64,000 nt of DNA from the NCBI GenBank assembly GCA_030524175.1, contig JAUNHC010000028.1, positions 1 through 64,000 of the forward strand, read 5' to 3'. The notes beneath the pieces were generated by a model. It was not told the DNA's origin and did no database searches. It worked only from the letters and a program-made list of their open reading frames with translations. Position numbers and translations under genes: made by a program. This document shows, piece by piece, positions 1 through 8,819 of this stretch. The stretch's first letter is position 1. Each line of letters opens with the position of its first letter. The DNA is from Eubacteriales bacterium. Lineage in GTDB: Bacteria; Bacillota; Clostridia; Lachnospirales; Lachnospiraceae.

Positions 1-52
1 CACATATTATTCATAAAAGAAATATGGTACTTAATTAATTTTCAATATACTA
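1..52. other. AT-rich segment abutting a truncated gene
   Basis: These bases are very AT-rich and unlike the coding sequence that follows. The reading frame of the downstream YqaJ-type gene is open only back to a TAA at 32-34, and recognisable family residues begin at about position 53 (V-A-E-I). The boundary at about 50 therefore looks like a junction where foreign DNA replaced the 5' end of the gene. I cannot identify what the AT-rich piece belongs to. Confidence 0.4.
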
Positions 53-847
53 GTTGCTGAAATCTTTTCCAAGAAGACTGGGCTGGAAGTATTCCCGGTA
101 CGGAAGATGTTCCGCCACCCGCTCTATCCTTTTATGTTAGCCGATGTGGATTTTTTCATCCGTTTCCCGGATGGCTCTTACGGAATCCTGGAGTGCAAGA
201 CCTGCAATTATAATGCCAGGGACAAATGGGACGATAATGCAATCCCTGCCAATTATGTATATCAGGTCCGTCATTACCTGACTGTGATGAATATGAAACA
301 GGCGTATATTGCCTGCCTTTATGGGAACAACGAAAACGAGTTTGTGATCCGTTCCATAGAGCGGGATATGCTTGAGGAAGAAGAAATCATTGACCAGGAG
401 ACTTATTTCTGGAGGGAGTACGTGGAGAAAAAAGTGGAACCGCCCTATACAGGGAAACCGGATCTGATCCTGGCAAGTATCCGTAAATATGGCGGATATG
501 CCGACAAATCCATTCCGGAAATCAACATTACAAGTCTGGATGCAAAGAAGCTGGATAAATATCTGAGCTTGTCTGAAGAAAAATCCCTATTGGAAAAAAG
601 GAAAAAAGAAATTGATGCCGAACAGCGTGCTTTGAGCGTTCCATATGTGGAGCTTCTGGGGCAGGGCTGCAAGGCAGTTTTGGATGACGGCACTTTCCGG
701 TACCGGATTACTTATAACCCCACGGTAAAGACAAGAATCGGGAAGGAAGAGATGGAAAAGCTGAAGATACAGCATCCAAAGATTTACGACGAATATACCA
801 AAACGACGGAAAGCCGGACGTTTCGGATTAGAAAGGAGGCTGCGTAA
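53..847 (+). pseudogene. YqaJ-type PD-(D/E)XK recombination nuclease, 5'-truncated
   Basis: The protein matches the YqaJ/lambda-exonuclease type of phage recombination nuclease, which resects DNA ends for annealing-type recombination. The block from about 53 reads VAEIFSKKTGLEVFPV, then RHPLYPFMLADVD, then GILECKT; the last two carry the catalytic Asp and the E-x-K pair expected of this fold. The C-terminal third is charged and possibly coiled. The first ATG is at 107, but it has no ribosome site and lies inside the conserved domain, so the real N-terminus (roughly 35-50 residues) is missing. The gene is followed with a 1-base overlap by the SLOG-like gene and then by recD2, forming a recombination operon. 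An unusual short form expressed from 107 cannot be excluded. Family confidence is high; whether it is functional is uncertain. Confidence 0.7.
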
Positions 848-1263
848 TGTTACAGGGAAAACGGGCATATATCTGCTCTCCTTTATCTGCCCCAACCAAG
901 GAAGGGGTCAGCCACAACATGGAAATGGCAAAATTTTACCTGCTTCAGATGAAAACACTTTATCATTGCCGGACGTTTGCATCCCATGCCCATTTGCCGC
1001 TGATGCTGGATGATTCCATTGCAGAAGAACGGCAGGCGGCGCTTACCATCGGGCGTGAGCTTATGAAGCTGTGCGATGTGCTGATTATCTGCGGCAGGCA
1101 TGTAAGCAGCGGTATGGAAGGGGAAATCAAAGAAGCCTTTAAAATGGGGCTTACGGTATATTGGTACGACAGTATCATGAAACCCTTTGAACTGATGCGG
1201 GTAACAAGCTGGAGGGACATAAACCATGAAATGCAGGTACAGAAACAAAATATTTCTGAATGA
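847..1263 (+). CDS. SLOG/DUF4406-like nucleoside-binding protein
   Basis: This 138-residue protein opens with KRAYICSPLSAP and continues with HLPLMLDD, a LMKLCDVLIICG strand and SSGMEGEIKEA. That pattern is typical of the DUF4406/DUF7768 branch of the SLOG superfamily, relatives of nucleoside 2-deoxyribosyltransferases that bind nucleotides or nucleotide signals. The ATG at 847 overlaps the stop of the nuclease gene by one base (TAATG), so translation is probably coupled. Its 3' end overlaps recD2 by 38 bases. Proteins like this are common in phage and plasmid replication clusters, but their substrate is generally unknown. A glycosidase or deoxyribosyltransferase activity would be inference only. 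Confidence 0.7.
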   Translation: MLQGKRAYICSPLSAPTKEGVSHNMEMAKFYLLQMKTLYHCRTFASHAHLPLMLDDSIAEERQAALTIGRELMKLCDVLIICGRHVSSGMEGEIKEAFKMGLTVYWYDSIMKPFELMRVTSWRDINHEMQVQKQNISE

Positions 1264-3463
1264 GCAGAATGGCTACACCATTGCTGTCTATAGCACGGAT
1301 GATTCATCTGTACCACTTGCGGCCAGGGATAAACACCTGGCTGCATGTAAAATCATTGCATTTACGGCAATCGGTTATGGCCTTCCGCTCACGGATCAGA
1401 TTGAACTGGAAATGGAAGGTGACTGGGAAACAAACGATCACGGGATGCAGTTTAAAGTAGAAAACTTCATGGAAATCGTACCGAGGACCAGGGAAGGAAT
1501 TATCGGCTACTTAGCTTCCGGTGCAGTCAAGGGCATCGGCGAGCGCACCGCCGAATCCATTTACGCCCGATTCGGCCTGCAAACATTGGAAGTCATGGAA
1601 CGTACCCCGGAGGAGTTGCTGAAGATCCGTGGAATCTCTGAAAAGAAATTGGAGGGGATCAAGGAATCCTTTGGGAAAAACCGGATATTCCGGGAACTGA
1701 TGACGTTTCTGGCACCCTATCATGTGACGCCGAAAAAGGCAAACCTGATTCTGCAGAAATTTAAGGATGAATCTGTCAATATCCTCCGTCACCGCCCGTA
1801 TATGCTGTGTGCAGTCAAGGGCTTCGGGTTCCTGACTGTAGATGCGATTGCAAAACACAATTACAGCGCTCTGGACGATCCCATGCGGATTTCCGGGTGC
1901 ATCGGGTATGTGATGCAGGAAGCAGGGAAAGAAGGGCATCTTTTTTTGGAGCAGCAAGTGCTGCAGAAAAAGGCCCTGGCAATCCTTAATAAAGAGCAGG
2001 CACAGCCTGTGGTGACAGAGCAGCAAATCGACAGGGTGTTATACCGCCTGGTGACGCAGAACAGTATCGTATTGGAGGATGGGCGTATCTATACCAGGAA
2101 ACAGTATGAGGAAGAGACGCAGACGGCATCTATGATTGCCCGGATGCTGCTCCAGAAAACACAGGCGGTCTCCATTGAAGCCGAGCTTGCTTTGGCACAG
2201 AAAGATTTAAGGATTACCCTGTCTGAGAAGCAAAAGGAAGCTGTCAGAATGGTGTTTGCCAACGCTATCAGTATTATCACCGGCGGGCCGGGAACCGGAA
2301 AAACAACCGTTTTAAAAGTCATCCTGTATATCCACAAGCTTCGGTTTGGCACGGAGGTACAGCTGATGGCTCCCACCGGAAGGGCCGCCAGGCGAATGGC
2401 GGAAAGCACCGGTTATCAGGATGCTTCCACCATGCATATGGCACTTGGACTGATAGGGGATATGGTGGATGTGGATGAAGTATTTGAATCCTTAAATGCA
2501 GAGCTTATCAATGCCGACGAGGTATCTATGGTAGACATGCATTTAATGTACGAGTTCATGCGGCATATAAACACGGGCACCAGGATCCTCCTGCTTGGGG
2601 ATGTGAAGCAGCTTCCTTCGGTAGGCCCCGGAGATGTTTTCCGGCAGCTCATTACCTGTGGGCTGATCCCGGTTACTGTGCTGGATTTCGTATACCGGCA
2701 GGGGGCAGACAGCAATATTCCTATGAATGCCCAGCTGATGCAGGAAGACAGGACAGACCTGATTCTGGCGGATGATTTTCAATTCATTTCGTGCAAAGGT
2801 GTAAAGGAAACGGCAGACATTGTGAAACAGCTGTATGTGGAAGAAGTCCTGCGGCATGGCATTGACCAGGTGCAGATACTGACGCCCTACCGGGTGCGGA
2901 CTGATGCAGGGGTGAATGAACTAAATAAAACCCTGCAGGACAGGATTAACCCGCCGGATGGCGGAAAGAAAGAACTGCAGGTTGGAAACCTTGTATTTCG
3001 GACCGGTGATAAGATCCTGCAGAATAAGAATACCGATGCAGTCAGCAATGGCGACATGGGGGTGATTGAAGATTTCTATGTGGATGAGGACGAAAGCACG
3101 AAGGCAGTCCTTCAGTTTTCGGAGAACCGCAGAGTCGAGTATGATGCGGAGCAGATGGAAATGGTGGAGCATGCCAACGCAATCACCATCCATAAATCAC
3201 AAGGTTCGGAATATGCAGTTGTCATCATCCCCTGGGTGAAGGCGTTCTATATGATGCTGCAGCGCAACATCCTCTACACTGCAATCACCAGAGCGAAAGC
3301 GAAGGTGTATCTTGTGGGGGAATGGGGTGCAGTCTGCCAGGCAATCCATAAGGATGACAGCGGAACCAGGAACACAATGCTGGGAGAACGGATTATCCGG
3401 TACTACCACCAGTATGGCGGGAAGCCCGGAGGAAATATGGAGCAGCTGCGTTTGGCAGTGTAG
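1226..3463 (+). CDS. recD2: RecD2-type 5'-3' DNA helicase
   Basis: The 745-residue protein fits RecD2, the RecBC-independent superfamily 1B helicase used in repair and replication. An N-terminal OB-like part is followed by helix-hairpin-helix repeats (about residues 85-190). The Walker A motif GGPGTGKT lies near residue 352, the DE motif in NADEVSMVD near 429, and the C-terminal motifs AITIHKSQGSEY and LYTAITRAK near 650-690. The length is normal for the family. The ATG at 1226 has a GGAGG at 1212 and lies inside the end of the previous gene. It sits with a YqaJ-type nuclease and an annealing-type protein, which suggests a role in processing the element's own DNA. It is not the host RecBCD subunit. 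Confidence 0.93.
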   Translation: MKCRYRNKIFLNEQNGYTIAVYSTDDSSVPLAARDKHLAACKIIAFTAIGYGLPLTDQIELEMEGDWETNDHGMQFKVENFMEIVPRTREGIIGYLASGAVKGIGERTAESIYARFGLQTLEVMERTPEELLKIRGISEKKLEGIKESFGKNRIFRELMTFLAPYHVTPKKANLILQKFKDESVNILRHRPYMLCAVKGFGFLTVDAIAKHNYSALDDPMRISGCIGYVMQEAGKEGHLFLEQQVLQKKALAILNKEQAQPVVTEQQIDRVLYRLVTQNSIVLEDGRIYTRKQYEEETQTASMIARMLLQKTQAVSIEAELALAQKDLRITLSEKQKEAVRMVFANAISIITGGPGTGKTTVLKVILYIHKLRFGTEVQLMAPTGRAARRMAESTGYQDASTMHMALGLIGDMVDVDEVFESLNAELINADEVSMVDMHLMYEFMRHINTGTRILLLGDVKQLPSVGPGDVFRQLITCGLIPVTVLDFVYRQGADSNIPMNAQLMQEDRTDLILADDFQFISCKGVKETADIVKQLYVEEVLRHGIDQVQILTPYRVRTDAGVNELNKTLQDRINPPDGGKKELQVGNLVFRTGDKILQNKNTDAVSNGDMGVIEDFYVDEDESTKAVLQFSENRRVEYDAEQMEMVEHANAITIHKSQGSEYAVVIIPWVKAFYMMLQRNILYTAITRAKAKVYLVGEWGAVCQAIHKDDSGTRNTMLGERIIRYYHQYGGKPGGNMEQLRLAV

Positions 3464-3481
3464 AAAGGATGTGAGTGGTTA

Positions 3482-3763
3482 TTGGAATTTACAGACGACA
3501 TGATAGACAGAATTGACGAGATGGATCAGGCCGTATACCAGATGTGTCTGGTTTTCCTGCAATTTAGCGATACGGATGATTTGGATACCAAATTCCCGTG
3601 GAATGTTGAGGCCATTGGGGAAATCTACGATAGCACGGTAGAAATACTGCGCAGAAACGGGTACAAAGTGTGTGACCCGTGTGTGGAATCTTCCGAAAGT
3701 GATCCTGACAGGTATTGTGATGTAAAAGAGTGTGGATTTGATATATGCAGTCTGCATCCCTAA
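3482..3763 (+). CDS. conserved small acidic hypothetical protein
   Basis: This 93-residue acidic protein starts at a TTG (3482) preceded by a GAAAGGATG ribosome site and begins 18 bases after recD2 stops. Its N-terminal half is rich in Asp and Met (DDMIDRIDEMDQAVYQM) and looks helical. The C-terminal quarter contains four cysteines (VCDPC, RYCDV, FDICS), which could bind a metal. I do not recognise a family. Its place between recD2 and the annealing-type gene suggests an accessory role in replication or recombination, but nothing in the sequence proves that. Confidence 0.6.
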   Translation: MEFTDDMIDRIDEMDQAVYQMCLVFLQFSDTDDLDTKFPWNVEAIGEIYDSTVEILRRNGYKVCDPCVESSESDPDRYCDVKECGFDICSLHP

Positions 3764-3811
3764 AATCTGCACTTTTTTTCAAGTTTAGGAAGAAAAAATT
3801 TCAATCTCAAT

Positions 3812-3860
3812 AAAAAGCGGACTATTACTTTTATGTAGGCGATAGTCTGCTTTTTCAGAA
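3812..3860 (+). terminator. hairpin with T-tract in the leader of the next gene
   Basis: AAAAAGCGGACTAT (3812-3825) pairs with ATAGTCTGCTTTTT (3842-3855) with one G-U, closing a loop of about 16 bases and ending in five Ts. The hairpin ends about 17 bases before the start codon at 3873, directly before the AAAGGAG ribosome site. It therefore sits in the 5' leader of the downstream gene as well as behind the upstream gene, and could act as an attenuator. Confidence 0.65.
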
Positions 3861-3872
3861 AGGAGCAGACAG

Positions 3873-4793
3873 ATGAAAGAAATGTTATATAACCGGTCAG
3901 AGGCTGTGGCTGCCTTAAACCATGTGGAGGGCTTCAACCCGCTGGAGTTTGCAAGAAAGATTGCCAACGAGGGTCAGGAGGAACAGCTTTATTTGGATGT
4001 AAAGTATAGGAAGCTCTGGTTCCGCCTGATTCATCCACAGGGAAAAATCACCAGCCATATTTTAAATTTTACTGAAAATATGGCGCTTGTGGAAGCGAGG
4101 ATTTATCTGGACAAAAATGACAGCTCAGATAATTATATAGCCAATTCCTTCTCGCAGAAATTTCGGAGCGCAGACCCGCAGTTTGGTGAAAAGTTTTTAG
4201 AGACAGCTGAGACAGCGGCAATTGGGCGCGCCCTCGCGGATGCGGGGTTTGGCCTTCAGTTCGCTGACGTGGATATAGCGGAAGGGAATGACCCCGCCCA
4301 GGTAGATGCAGGCATTCCGGTACCCACAGGATATGCGGAACAAGGAATGCAGGAAAATGCAGCACCTGCAGCACAGATTCAGCCAAATAGAGCATTACCA
4401 TCCACGGCACCCGGAAATGGCCAGCAGATGATGCACCAATTTTATCAGCAGGCCCAGGCAACAGGAAACGCCATGGGACAGCCGGGCATGATGCCGGCCG
4501 CTAACAGCAGTCAGGCTTACCAGAATACGGGGGCCATGCAGATACCTGCAGGTCAGGCCCCATTAAGCGAATCTACATCTGTAGAGGAGCTGATGAAAGT
4601 CATGACTTATGAGCAGGCAACGCAGGTTATCATAAAGGGGAATGGGAAGTTTGGAAACAAAACCATGGGGCAGGTTGCTATAGAAAGCCCTTCCAGCGTC
4701 AAATGGTTCGCCTACGATTATACCGGCAATGATAACCGGATACCGGCGGCTGCCAGAATCATCCTTAAAAAGGCAGTGCCGATGGCAGGTTAA
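3873..4793 (+). CDS. putative single-strand DNA annealing/recombination protein
   Basis: The 306-residue protein has a conserved N-terminal domain (about 1-135) containing the motif ETAETAAIGRALADAGFG near residues 109-127. That ETA-x-x-x-AIGRAL signature recurs in phage proteins placed with Rad52/Sak/ERF-like single-strand annealing proteins. Residues about 155-225 form a low-complexity linker rich in Gln, Ala, Pro, Gly and Met, followed by a small C-terminal domain. A Q/P-rich tail would suit partner or SSB contacts. The start at 3873 has an AAAGGAG site. Neighbouring YqaJ-type nuclease, RecD2 and primase genes support a two-component phage-style recombination system. The assignment rests on the motif and context, so an unrelated DNA-binding protein is possible. 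Confidence 0.55.
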   Translation: MKEMLYNRSEAVAALNHVEGFNPLEFARKIANEGQEEQLYLDVKYRKLWFRLIHPQGKITSHILNFTENMALVEARIYLDKNDSSDNYIANSFSQKFRSADPQFGEKFLETAETAAIGRALADAGFGLQFADVDIAEGNDPAQVDAGIPVPTGYAEQGMQENAAPAAQIQPNRALPSTAPGNGQQMMHQFYQQAQATGNAMGQPGMMPAANSSQAYQNTGAMQIPAGQAPLSESTSVEELMKVMTYEQATQVIIKGNGKFGNKTMGQVAIESPSSVKWFAYDYTGNDNRIPAAARIILKKAVPMAG

Positions 4794-4851
4794 GGGAAAT
4801 ATGGCGGCCGGGAAACTGGCTGCCATCCATAGAAAGGGGGATCATACATGA

Positions 4852-6051
4852 ATGAGTTATGACATGTCGGGATTTGATTTCAATATAAAAGATGTGGTTG
4901 AACTGCTAAGGCTCCGCATCCGGCATAAAGGAGCTGGCTCCTTAGATGTAGACTGCCCTTTTTGCGGAGGCTCCGGAAAAATGAATGTGAATACTGATCG
5001 GGATATCTACCGCTGCAATGTCTGTGATGAATCCGGCGGGATGCTGGCGTTATATGCGTCTCTGTATGGTATCTCATATGCAGAAGCGAACCGGCAGATA
5101 CGGGAAGCATTGCATCTTGGCCAATACCGGGAAGATTATCAAAAAGTGAAGGAACCCGAGGCTGTCCAGATTAAAAACAGCAGACTGGCTGCAGAGGATG
5201 AAATAGACTGTACCTACAGACGTATGCTGTCTATGATTCCCTTATCGCAGAAACACAAGGAAAACTTGCTGGAACGCGGGCTTACGGAGGAACAGATTGA
5301 AGAACAGAATTACCGCAGCGTACCTCTGTTTGGCCTCAAAAAGCTGGCTGCCAGCCTGCAGAGGGAAGGCTGTACAGTAGCGGGAGTTCCGGGCTTTTAC
5401 CAGGATGATGACGGGAATTGGACCATTCATTTTACAGCCAAAAATTCCGGCATCCTGATACCGATTGTCTCCATGGAAAACCGGATACAGGGATTCCAGA
5501 TCCGTCTGGACCGTCCTACGGAATCCAAAAAGTATATCTGGCTGTCCAGTGTCAATTACAATCTGGGCGTGTCTTCGGGAAGCCCGGTGCATGTAATCGG
5601 GAACCTTCATGCGGATACCGTGTATCTCACAGAAGGGGCTTTAAAAGGAACCATTGCCCATTACCTGTCCGGCGATACCTTTGTCTGTGTTGCAGGCGTC
5701 ACCTTGTACCGGAATCTGAAACCAGTTCTGGAAAGGCTCCAGAAAAAAGGTGCGAAATATATCTGTGAAGCCTATGATATGGACAAAAAGTTAAAGATTA
5801 CATGCGACAAAGACTACAAGAAGTGCGGCGAGTGCGATTTTATACAAAAACCGGCTATCTGTCCGCATAAAAAAAGAAAGCGTGACAACATTCAAAGGGG
5901 ATGCCAGAGAGCCTACGAAATATGCCAGGAACTTTCCCTGCCTGTGAGCCGTAAGTTATGGGATACCAATGAATGTATGGAATGGAACGGCAGGATAAAA
6001 GGGATTGACGATTTATATTACGAACAGAAACTTCATAACCGCCCCTTGTAA
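4852..6051 (+). CDS. DnaG-like primase with CHC2 zinc finger and TOPRIM core
   Basis: This 399-residue protein has a CHC2-type zinc ribbon near residues 35-58 (VDCPFCGGSG then RCNVCDESGG). A central primase region leads to TOPRIM-like motifs: YLTEGALKG supplies the conserved Glu and AYDMDKK the acidic D-x-D. It ends with a second cysteine cluster (TCDKDYKKCGECDF, then ICPHK), which may be another metal site. It is shorter than host DnaG and lacks the helicase-binding C-terminus, as expected for mobile-element primases that lay primers on the element. An ATG at 4848 is followed at once by a stop, so 4852, spaced 11 bases from AGAAAGGGGG, is the start. Confidence 0.85.
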   Translation: MSYDMSGFDFNIKDVVELLRLRIRHKGAGSLDVDCPFCGGSGKMNVNTDRDIYRCNVCDESGGMLALYASLYGISYAEANRQIREALHLGQYREDYQKVKEPEAVQIKNSRLAAEDEIDCTYRRMLSMIPLSQKHKENLLERGLTEEQIEEQNYRSVPLFGLKKLAASLQREGCTVAGVPGFYQDDDGNWTIHFTAKNSGILIPIVSMENRIQGFQIRLDRPTESKKYIWLSSVNYNLGVSSGSPVHVIGNLHADTVYLTEGALKGTIAHYLSGDTFVCVAGVTLYRNLKPVLERLQKKGAKYICEAYDMDKKLKITCDKDYKKCGECDFIQKPAICPHKKRKRDNIQRGCQRAYEICQELSLPVSRKLWDTNECMEWNGRIKGIDDLYYEQKLHNRPL

Positions 6052-6117
6052 ACCATCTGGTCAGGGGCATATCCGGCCAGGGCTTTCTAAGTCCTGGCCT
6101 TTTAAAAGGAGTATAGC

Positions 6118-6918
6118 ATGAAACGATACGCAAATTATTTGATTTTGGCAGGCATGATCCTATCGCTTGGCGTAGGCACTTTTGCAATTACCAGACTGAT
6201 GCTTGCCTATGAGGAATACCAACAAGGAGACAAGGTTTATGAGGAACTGCAGAATTTTGCAGATGAGGCTGGGCCTGAAAAAAATGCGGATGAGCCGGAC
6301 TCACAAATGACGGAGGAACCCCCGGATGATTTTCAATTCCTTCAGGTGGATTTTGAAGAACTTCAGGCAATCAACCCAGATGTGGCAGCCTGGATTCAGA
6401 TTCCGGCGCTGGACATCAGCTATCCGGTTGTCCGGGGTACGGACAATTCCTATTACCTGTCCCATCTCTTTAACGGCAAGGCAAATATCAATGGGAGTAT
6501 TTTCATGGACTATCATAGCCAGCCGGATTTTACAGGACAAAATACCATTATATACGGTCATAACATGAAAAATGGAAGTATGTTCGGAACCCTGGAGCAA
6601 TATCAGGATGAAAATCTGTACCGTCAGTATCCCAGCTTTTATCTGTATATTCCGGGATACCGTTTGGAATACCAGATTTTTTCCTGTTATACCGCCCGGG
6701 CTGGTAGTGCAGGTTACACCTACTCGTTTCCGGAGCAGGAAGATTTTGCCACGTTTCTGGAAACCGTCACCTCTTATGCGCTTTATGATACCGGAATAAC
6801 GGCGGGCCCTGCAGATAAAATCGTATCCCTGTCTACCTGTGTCAATACCAGCAGGGAGCACCGGTTTTTAGTACATGGAAAATTGATGAATCAGACAGCC
6901 ATTGGCACAAAGGAGTAG
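6118..6918 (+). CDS. srtB: class B sortase
   Basis: The 266-residue protein has an N-terminal membrane anchor (about residues 7-28) and an extracellular sortase domain. The catalytic His is in IIYGHNMKNGSMFG (about 147), the Cys in VSLSTCVN (about 240) and the Arg in REHRFLVHG (about 248). The spacing and LSTC form fit class B. Sortases cleave a sorting motif in secreted proteins and join them to peptidoglycan or into pili. Class B enzymes on Gram-positive conjugative elements usually accompany surface adhesins, but no LPxTG/NPxTN-type substrate is visible in this window. It begins 66 bases after the primase with AAAAGGAG before the ATG. Confidence 0.92.
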   Translation: MKRYANYLILAGMILSLGVGTFAITRLMLAYEEYQQGDKVYEELQNFADEAGPEKNADEPDSQMTEEPPDDFQFLQVDFEELQAINPDVAAWIQIPALDISYPVVRGTDNSYYLSHLFNGKANINGSIFMDYHSQPDFTGQNTIIYGHNMKNGSMFGTLEQYQDENLYRQYPSFYLYIPGYRLEYQIFSCYTARAGSAGYTYSFPEQEDFATFLETVTSYALYDTGITAGPADKIVSLSTCVNTSREHRFLVHGKLMNQTAIGTKE

Positions 6919-6922
6919 AAAA

Positions 6923-7324
6923 ATGATTGCTTTTGCATATATGAATTGTATTGCCGACCTAATAGCTGATGCAGAGCTGACGGAAAAAATATTCTGGCTG
7001 AGATTTGAGGCTCTCAGGAAATTAAGAAGGCTTGTTGCCATCTATGAAGAAGACGGCTTCAAATCCGAACTTGTGGAGGCCGTATTCTGCAAAAAAGCAA
7101 AGTACCTCATGGAAGCAACGACAAAAAAGGAAACCGAGTCAATCCTAAAGCCCAGCACACCGAGATATTCTGGAGGGGAATTTCTTCCGAAAGGCGACTA
7201 TTATGTGGAGGAAGAGGAATTGATTCTGTGGTCCAGAACTTCATATCTAAGGCCTTTGGCTTTGGAGGAACAAAAGCGGTACCAGGAGCTATTTGGGCAC
7301 TATTTTGGGGATGAAGCGGCATAA
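6923..7324 (+). CDS. hypothetical protein after sortase
   Basis: The ATG at 6923 follows AAGGAG with normal spacing and begins MIAFAYMNC, giving 133 residues; an upstream in-frame start at 6902 lies inside the sortase gene and has no ribosome site. The protein is soluble, helical in its first half, and ends with aromatic segments (YYVEEEELILWSRTSYL). I do not recognise a family. It is separated from the partition genes by a terminator, so it most likely belongs to the sortase/primase operon. Confidence 0.6.
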   Translation: MIAFAYMNCIADLIADAELTEKIFWLRFEALRKLRRLVAIYEEDGFKSELVEAVFCKKAKYLMEATTKKETESILKPSTPRYSGGEFLPKGDYYVEEEELILWSRTSYLRPLALEEQKRYQELFGHYFGDEAA

Positions 7325-7334
7325 TGGAAGAATC

Positions 7335-7370
7335 TGGGCGCTGGCACGATAAGCTGGTGCCCTTTTTTTC
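7335..7370 (+). terminator. rho-independent terminator
   Basis: GGCAC (7343-7347) pairs with GTGCC (7357-7361), extended by outer GGGC/GCCC pairing, followed by seven Ts. It lies just after the stop at 7324 and separates the recombination/sortase operon from the ParM-like operon. Confidence 0.7.
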
Positions 7371-7414
7371 TGATTTGCAGAATTTTCGGATAGATGGATG
7401 CTCTTTACGCAGCT

Positions 7415-7424
7415 TGTACGTACA
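7415..7424. promoter_or_regulatory. short palindrome upstream of the parM-like gene
   Basis: TGTACGTACA is a perfect 10-base palindrome 34 bases before the ParM-like start codon. It may be an operator for the ParR-like protein. I see no array of direct repeats here of the kind that forms a parC centromere, so the centromere is not identified. Confidence 0.3.
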
Positions 7425-7457
7425 GTATAAGTATCAAGAAAAAAGGAGTGACGCTTT

Positions 7458-8390
7458 ATGATAAAAACACTGACCGTTCCGGTAGATCATGGGAACCGGA
7501 ATATGAAAACCAGAAATTTAATTTTCACGACAGGGTTAAATCTACTGGATAGAAAACCCAGCCGGGGCGAGGATTATCTGAAATATGAGGGGAAGTATTA
7601 CACTCTTTCAGAGAAAAGGATTCCCTACCAGAGGGATAAAACGAAAGATCCCCGATTTTTCATACTGACCCTGTTTGCGATTGCTAAAGAGCTGGAACGA
7701 AAAAAAGAGATCCAGCCAGAGGATGTGGTTCAGATTCAATTACCGATTGGCCTGCCGCCCAAGCATATGGCCGAACTGTGTGAGAAGTATGAAGCCTTTT
7801 TTAAGGGAACCGGGAAGGTGCAGGAGCTGGATTACAATGGTAAGAAATACCATATCGTCATTCAGGATACCATGGCATTCCCACAGGATTTCGCAGCCCT
7901 GGTGACCCGGTATGAGGAACTGGTAAAAGTACCGAAGGTTGTCGGGATTGATATTGGAGGGTTTACGGCAAATTATCTGCTGATGCGGTTTGGCAATCCG
8001 GATATGGACTATTGTGACTCCCTGGAAATGGGCATCATTACCATGTATAACCAGATTATCTCAGATATCAACAGCGAGCATGACCTTCTGCTGGAAGAAG
8101 CCGACATTGACAGTATCGTAAAAGGGGATACCCAATATTATGAAGATACCATCGTAAGGGCTGTGGAGGATAAGGTACAGGGATTTGTTGTGGATCTGCT
8201 TCACAGCATCCGTGAACGGGGAATTGATACCCGGACGTCCTATGTGGTTTTTATCGGCGGAGGGTCAAAGCTGTTAAAACGGTTTATTGAAAAGACAGAC
8301 CGCCTCGGGCAGTATCTGTTTATTGAAGACCTGCGGGCGAATGCAGATGGTTACGGGATTCTCTACTTAATGTCAAAAGCAGAGGAGTGA
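7458..8390 (+). CDS. ParM/StbA-like actin-family partition ATPase
   Basis: The 310-residue protein shows actin-fold landmarks: an N-terminal phosphate loop (PVDHGNRNMK), VVGIDIGGFTANYLL near residue 163 (phosphate-2 loop) and VFIGGGSKLLK near residue 264 (adenosine motif). ParM-type proteins polymerise with ATP and push plasmid copies apart by binding a ParR-centromere complex. The gene has an AAAAGGAG site and its own terminator-delimited operon with the ParR-like gene downstream, overlapping in the GAGGAGTGA region. This indicates an element that replicates autonomously at least part of the time. Assignment to the ParM/Alp group rather than another actin-like family is likely but not proven. 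Confidence 0.8.
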   Translation: MIKTLTVPVDHGNRNMKTRNLIFTTGLNLLDRKPSRGEDYLKYEGKYYTLSEKRIPYQRDKTKDPRFFILTLFAIAKELERKKEIQPEDVVQIQLPIGLPPKHMAELCEKYEAFFKGTGKVQELDYNGKKYHIVIQDTMAFPQDFAALVTRYEELVKVPKVVGIDIGGFTANYLLMRFGNPDMDYCDSLEMGIITMYNQIISDINSEHDLLLEEADIDSIVKGDTQYYEDTIVRAVEDKVQGFVVDLLHSIRERGIDTRTSYVVFIGGGSKLLKRFIEKTDRLGQYLFIEDLRANADGYGILYLMSKAEE

Positions 8391-8395
8391 GCAAA

Positions 8396-8767
8396 ATGGC
8401 AAAGAAAAATCCATATGTCTTTACCATCGGGTTTAACAAATCAAATCCAGCACATGTGCAGGTGACGGAGATTCTAAATCATACGGAGGAAAAGGCGCAG
8501 CTGATTGCTACGGCAGTCCTCTATTACATGGAAAAAACACACGGTTCCGGCGGTGTGAATCCGGAGACAGCCGGCCTGCAGCCCGCTATTGCGGAAATTG
8601 TCCAGCGGGAGGTAAAAAAGGCATTGGACGCTTGTCTCATCTCACAAGTACCAAGAGTAAGTTCTCCGACAAAAGAACCGTCATCCTTAGATGAAGAACC
8701 AGCTATCCTGCATTCGGAAATAGCACAGAGTGCAAAAAATGCACTCAAGGCTTTCCGTAAGTTTTAG
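8396..8767 (+). CDS. ParR-like centromere-binding protein
   Basis: The ATG at 8396, spaced 9 bases from GAGGAG, gives 123 residues; a GTG at 8387 is a weaker in-frame alternative. The N-terminus (YVFTIGFNKSNPAHVQVTEI then AQLIATAVLYYME) fits the ribbon-helix-helix pattern of Firmicute ParR-type adaptors: a beta strand, a conserved Asn-Pro-x-His turn, then two helices. The C-terminal part is a charged helical tail that would contact the filament. Position directly behind the actin-like ATPase supports a parMR pair. The family match is by pattern only. Confidence 0.65.
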   Translation: MAKKNPYVFTIGFNKSNPAHVQVTEILNHTEEKAQLIATAVLYYMEKTHGSGGVNPETAGLQPAIAEIVQREVKKALDACLISQVPRVSSPTKEPSSLDEEPAILHSEIAQSAKNALKAFRKF

Positions 8768-8777
8768 TCATAACAAA

Positions 8778-8819
8778 GGCAGTTCCACTTTCACGTGAAA
8801 AGGGAACTGCCGTTTTTTT
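8778..8819 (+). terminator. rho-independent terminator after the partition operon
   Basis: GGCAGTTCC (8778-8786) pairs with GGGAACTGCC (8802-8811) around a loop that includes the palindrome TCACGTGA, followed by seven Ts. It closes the parMR-like operon. Confidence 0.9.

Noticed and set aside
7370-7457. parC centromere upstream of the ParM-like gene
   Set aside because: No array of direct repeats is present; only one short palindrome was found.
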